Below, one piece after another: positions 5,102 to 7,720 of a stretch of DNA of 7,720 bases (within the stretch, counting starts at the first letter, position 1; the number at the start of each line of letters is the position of its first letter). The stretch comes from Thermoplasmata archaeon (GTDB lineage: Archaea; Thermoplasmatota; Thermoplasmata; Thermoplasmatales; Thermoplasmataceae), in NCBI GenBank assembly GCA_021790415.1, contig JAJYDZ010000067.1, positions 1 to 7,720 of the forward strand, in the 5' to 3' direction. The notes beneath the pieces are model-generated. The model saw only the letters and a program-made list of their open reading frames with translations. It was not told where the DNA came from and did not search any database. Both the position numbers and the translations under genes were made by a program.

Positions 5102-6172
5102 TCATGACTCTTGGAGATGTGAGTAGAATTTTTCAATCTCTTCCTTGAATTTATCCATGCTAAACTTTGGTGCACTTGAATATGCTATTTTCGAGTAGAC
5201 GTCTTTTTCTTCAATCACTGTTCTTATTCCCTCAGCGAAAGATTGCGGGTCTATGTTGCTTAAATATGCGGCATCAGTTGCTATCTCTTTGAAAACCTCT
5301 ATGGCGGAACAGACAATGGGTAATGCTGTAGCCATTGCCTCGGTAATCGGGTACCCAAAGCCCTCATCCAGGGATGGTTGGATAAGCAGGTCACAGGCAT
5401 TATATATTTTGTTCAAAGTCTCATTTGAAATGCGTTGAAAGGAGATGTCATTTCCAATAGACTTACCCACACGCACAAGTTTATAAGATGCATCTAGGTT
5501 ATTCATTATTTTTGGAATCATATTAATATTCTTCCTGTATCTGTCGCTTGATACTGAAAGAATTAGATTCTTCTCCTCCGGCAATCCTAGTTCTTTTCTA
5601 AGGTCTTTTTTGCTTGTTTTAAGTCTATAGAACCATTTAGCAGTACCCGGATATATTCTGGTAATATCAGAGGAAAAATTGTGCTCTAATAATTCCCTCT
5701 TAACGCGATCTGTTGTTGCTATTATATGGTCAAGCGTTTTGAATTTCTGCACAGTCTTGATGAAATGTTTTCTCTCAGTCCGGAGGGGTGAGTTGTTAGG
5801 ATCCAATGCGAATAGGTCATGAATCGTTGCGACCTGTTTTCCCTTGCATTGGATCGGTTCAATTGATGGATCAGCAATATGCACAATTCCACCGACTTGA
5901 AGTAGTTTGCGAGCCTCGTTACGTATCTTCCTGAAAATGACCTTCTGGTAATTTAGGTTTACAAACCATCCATTTGTAAATAGAGGAGGAAAAAATCCGT
6001 TAATTTTAACTCCCGGATAACTTTCATTTATTCGCGTTGAATCGAGTACTAAGCTGTATCCTGTTATCTGGTTAGAAAACAGTGATATAAGGTCATCCGA
6101 ATATCTACCAATACCCGTCTTGCTTGGACTGCTATTGAGAATCATTATTTTTCTTGAATTATTGCTTTCCAT
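5102..6172 (-). CDS. Family 4 glycosyltransferase (GT-B fold), minus-strand paralog
   Basis: The 356-residue protein has the full set of GT4 landmarks: the N-terminal Gly-rich loop SKTGIGRYS (17-25), VATIHDLFALD (114-124), the linker phrase ATTDRVKRELLEH, LILSVSSDRYRKN (203-215), LVRVGKSIG (232-240), and the E-x7-E motif E270/E278 in DEGFGYPITEAM followed by ALPIV. It would transfer a sugar from a nucleotide donor with retention of configuration, at the cytosolic side of the membrane. The segment 203-297 matches the convergent neighbour at about half of positions, including NKIYNACD in both, so the two are paralogs. The start is ATG 6172-6170, preceded by a weak ribosome binding site (AGTGGTAA) six bases upstream. 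Unlike its paralog it keeps the glycine loop, so it is the better candidate for normal activity. Confidence 0.87.
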   Translation of the reverse strand: MESNNSRKIMILNSSPSKTGIGRYSDDLISLFSNQITGYSLVLDSTRINESYPGVKINGFFPPLFTNGWFVNLNYQKVIFRKIRNEARKLLQVGGIVHIADPSIEPIQCKGKQVATIHDLFALDPNNSPLRTERKHFIKTVQKFKTLDHIIATTDRVKRELLEHNFSSDITRIYPGTAKWFYRLKTSKKDLRKELGLPEEKNLILSVSSDRYRKNINMIPKIMNNLDASYKLVRVGKSIGNDISFQRISNETLNKIYNACDLLIQPSLDEGFGYPITEAMATALPIVCSAIEVFKEIATDAAYLSNIDPQSFAEGIRTVIEEKDVYSKIAYSSAPKFSMDKFKEEIEKFYSHLQES

Positions 6173-6479
6173 CGAATTACCACTTTCTTTTTATGACTTG
6201 AACTTGAATCAATAGTATACCATAGGTTTTATCAATTTTCGCCTTATAACTTCAAACAACGGCGTTCATATTCCTATTGATTTAATTACCTATAGGATAA
6301 ATTTATTAAGGTAAATCGTGTCTATTCATCAGAATGTCAAATCCATTAAGCAAAGATAGAAAAGTAAATTTTAAATTCTATTTTAATTGAATCCGAAATT
6401 CTTTGCATGCCATTACAGATGCTCCAAAAGCATCAATTTTCGGTCATAGAAGGTTTGTTGAAAGTTTAACTCATTTAAG
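6173..6479. other. Non-coding spacer between two minus-strand glycosyltransferase genes
   Basis: This 307-base A/T-rich gap must end the 6480-7643 transcript and start that of 5102-6172. On the minus strand a weak ribosome binding site GTGGT (6179-6183) lies six bases before ATG 6172, and GTATAC at 6215-6220 or GATAAAA near 6228-6234 could be a TATA box. On the plus strand a TATA-like ATAAATTTATTAA (6297-6309) precedes an 18-codon frame starting at ATG 6334 (MSNPLSKDRKVNFKFYFN, stop TGA 6388-6390), which is too short to call. A hairpin lies at 6418-6434. I recognise no RNA gene or known element here. Confidence 0.4.
6418..6434. repeat. Perfect 6-base inverted repeat (GATGCT / AGCATC) with 5-base loop
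   Basis: GATGCT at 6418-6423 and AGCATC at 6429-6434 are perfect reverse complements around CCAAA. On the plus strand the hairpin is followed by AATTTT. It lies about 50 bases beyond the stop codon of the 6480-7643 gene and could take part in ending that transcript, or one running the other way. A six-base stem also occurs by chance. Confidence 0.35.
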
Positions 6480-7643
6480 CTATGCATTTTTGCTTTCTTC
6501 ATAGTAGCGTATGTATTCCTTTGCCTGGCCCTGGACACTGTAATTTGTTTTTACATATCTCCTGGACTCTTTTCCAAACTTCGTTCTGAGCTGGGGGTCT
6601 TCCATCAACAGTTGGATAGCATTTGCCATTTTCTCTGTTTGTCCCGGTGGGACAGTCTTGCAGAGATTTTCCGGACATACTTCATCGATAGAAGTGGAAT
6701 CGCTCCTTATAGCTGGAAGCTCACAAGAAGCGGCTTCGAGGAGTGCATAACCCATCTGTTCCTCCCAGTAAAAACTGGGCATGCTAGGGAAAAGAAAAAC
6801 GTCTCCCATGCGATATAAATCTACTAAAGACTCATATTTTATCCTACCAAGGAAGAATACTCTATCGGCTATCTCGAGCTTATTGGCCAATCGCTTGCAG
6901 TAATCACCAAACTCAGAATTAATTCCCCCCGCTACCAGGTAGTTGACTTTTACATTCCTCTTTTTAAGAACATGAATTGCCCTTAAGGCATACGTAATTC
7001 CCTTGTTATAAACTATCCTGGAGGAACTTATTAAAGTATTATCATGAATTAACTCTTCAGGTAGGCCAAAAGCATTAGATGCAGCGCCTGGGGAGAACAA
7101 TGAGGTATCTATCCCCGGGTGAATCATATGAATCTTATCCACATTGACTTTCTCTTCGATTAAACGCATCTTAGCATCATTGGAGACTGGAAACAGGTGT
7201 CTGGCATTCTTAAGCACAATCTGTCGCTCTTCTTTGAGGCGACGTTCATATTCATAATAATAGTGGAACGGTATATTTTCCCATGAAATAATGGCATAAT
7301 CGATTTTACTCTTAATCGATTGATACGGCAGGGAGAATGCATCATCATTGAAAATCAGGTAGTCAAAGTCTTTGTAAGCTTTCTTGGGTGAAAAAAATTT
7401 GCTGAATCTGTCATATGCATTGTACTTAATCAGCCTGTTAAGATACCATACATAACCAGTCCTAACCATCTTATCTACAGGAGAAAAACTTCTCCAGCTC
7501 CTGGCTCGTTTATGCGGTATCGATGGCGGTTCTTTAGAAGGCGAGATGAAGCATGCATCATATCCCTGTGCCTTTATTTCCCGTATAAGTGGAATATCCC
7601 AGGGCAAAACGGCAGCAGACTTGACAAAACCTATTTGGGGCAT
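6480..7643 (-). CDS. Family 4 glycosyltransferase (GT-B fold), divergent from the other two
   Basis: Taking ATG 7643 as start, the protein has 387 residues. Landmarks, numbered from this Met, are FPVSNDAKMRL (151-161) and HMIHPGIDTSLFSP (172-185), the hallmark hinge of GT4 enzymes; SSSRIVYNKGI (206-216), with R209 and K214 as candidate diphosphate contacts; VAGG (238-241); VFFLGRI (262-268); and the E-x7-E pair E295/E303 in EEQMGYALLEAA. It is a retaining sugar transferase of the 'glycosyltransferase group 1' type, probably cytosolic or membrane-peripheral. WEE replaces the acidic-Gly 'EGFG' seen in the other two, so it belongs to a different subfamily and probably handles a different donor or linkage. 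The frame could extend to TTG 7670, but a strong ribosome binding site selects ATG 7643. It has its own promoter and is separated by 307 bases from the next minus-strand gene. Confidence 0.87.
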   Translation of the reverse strand: MPQIGFVKSAAVLPWDIPLIREIKAQGYDACFISPSKEPPSIPHKRARSWRSFSPVDKMVRTGYVWYLNRLIKYNAYDRFSKFFSPKKAYKDFDYLIFNDDAFSLPYQSIKSKIDYAIISWENIPFHYYYEYERRLKEERQIVLKNARHLFPVSNDAKMRLIEEKVNVDKIHMIHPGIDTSLFSPGAASNAFGLPEELIHDNTLISSSRIVYNKGITYALRAIHVLKKRNVKVNYLVAGGINSEFGDYCKRLANKLEIADRVFFLGRIKYESLVDLYRMGDVFLFPSMPSFYWEEQMGYALLEAASCELPAIRSDSTSIDEVCPENLCKTVPPGQTEKMANAIQLLMEDPQLRTKFGKESRRYVKTNYSVQGQAKEYIRYYEESKNA

Positions 7644-7649
7644 TATAAT

Positions 7650-7656
7650 CCCACCT
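7650..7656 (-). promoter_or_regulatory. Ribosome binding site that fixes the start of the minus-strand GT4 at 7643
   Basis: On the minus strand AGGTGGG lies six bases before ATG 7643-7641 (spacer ATTATA). The longer frame from TTG 7670 would place this sequence inside the coding region and add nine residues before the conserved-looking MPQIGFVKS start, so the ATG is preferred. Confidence 0.7.
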
Positions 7657-7710
7657 GAGATTCCGAGCAATAATTCATTAGAGATTCACTTTCAGCTAAA
7701 AAAAGTGCTT

Positions 7711-7718
7711 TATTTAAA
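7711..7718 (-). promoter_or_regulatory. TATA box of the minus-strand GT4 gene
   Basis: On the minus strand TTTAAATA followed by AAG is a good archaeal TATA box. A transcript starting about 26 bases downstream (near 7688) would have a leader of about 45 bases carrying the ribosome binding site at 7650-7656. The factor B element would lie at or beyond the window edge, so it cannot be fully judged. Confidence 0.5.
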
Positions 7719-7720
7719 TC

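Noticed and set aside
5038..5124. 28-codon plus-strand frame starting at ATG 5038 in the convergent spacer
   Set aside because: It has no ribosome binding site, and its end is antisense to the end of the minus-strand GT4.
1..7720. tRNA, rRNA or riboswitch genes
   Set aside because: No tRNA TPsiC-arm signature (GGTTCRA with matching stem) in a cloverleaf context, no rRNA-like sequence and no riboswitch core was seen in the spacers by reading; a covariance-model scan would settle it.

Overview
The window looks archaeal. Several genes have A/T-rich TATA-like boxes (for example 1832-1840, 3881-3889 and, on the minus strand, 7711-7718). Two of these boxes sit at the distance that would start transcription on or next to the start codon, giving leaderless mRNA. 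Other genes carry ribosome binding sites close to AGGAGGTGA. The DNA is moderately A/T-rich and uses ATG, GTG and TTG starts. Together with the protein style this suggests a euryarchaeon, possibly of the Thermoplasmata. That placement is my inference and rests on no marker gene.

Layout. (1) 3-1139, plus strand: a cobalamin-independent methionine synthase (MetE)-superfamily methyltransferase with the complete His-x-Cys / Glu / Cys zinc site, probably cut at its 5' end by the window edge. (2) 1140-1861: about 720 bases of mostly non-coding DNA. It holds a possible gene remnant (about 1320-1495), a 49-codon CcdA/ribbon-helix-helix-like antitoxin-type gene (1526-1675), and a 32-codon reading frame directly behind it with a perfect ribosome binding site (1681-1779). 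This looks like a boundary zone with decaying accessory genes. (3) 1862-3730, plus strand: a two-gene unit encoding a class I SAM-dependent methyltransferase and a family 2 glycosyltransferase with a C-terminal hydrophobic segment. (4) 3912-5018, plus, and 5102-6172, minus: two related family 4 glycosyltransferases facing each other tail to tail. (5) 6173-6479: non-coding, with a small hairpin. (6) 6480-7643, minus: a third, more distant family 4 glycosyltransferase with its own promoter and a strong ribosome binding site.

From 1862 to the right edge the window is therefore a surface-glycan gene cluster. Four glycosyltransferases and one methyltransferase could assemble and methyl-cap an oligosaccharide for S-layer or membrane glycoproteins, glycolipids or an exopolysaccharide. 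No oligosaccharyltransferase, flippase, polymerase or nucleotide-sugar synthesis gene is in the window, so the acceptor and product are unknown. I see no CRISPR array, tRNA, rRNA or intact insertion sequence, and no clearly new multi-gene system. The least ordinary items are the small antitoxin-like gene with its micro-ORF, the degraded frame upstream of it, the convergent glycosyltransferase paralogs, and the shared reading frame of the methyltransferase and glycosyltransferase 2 genes across a single amber codon.
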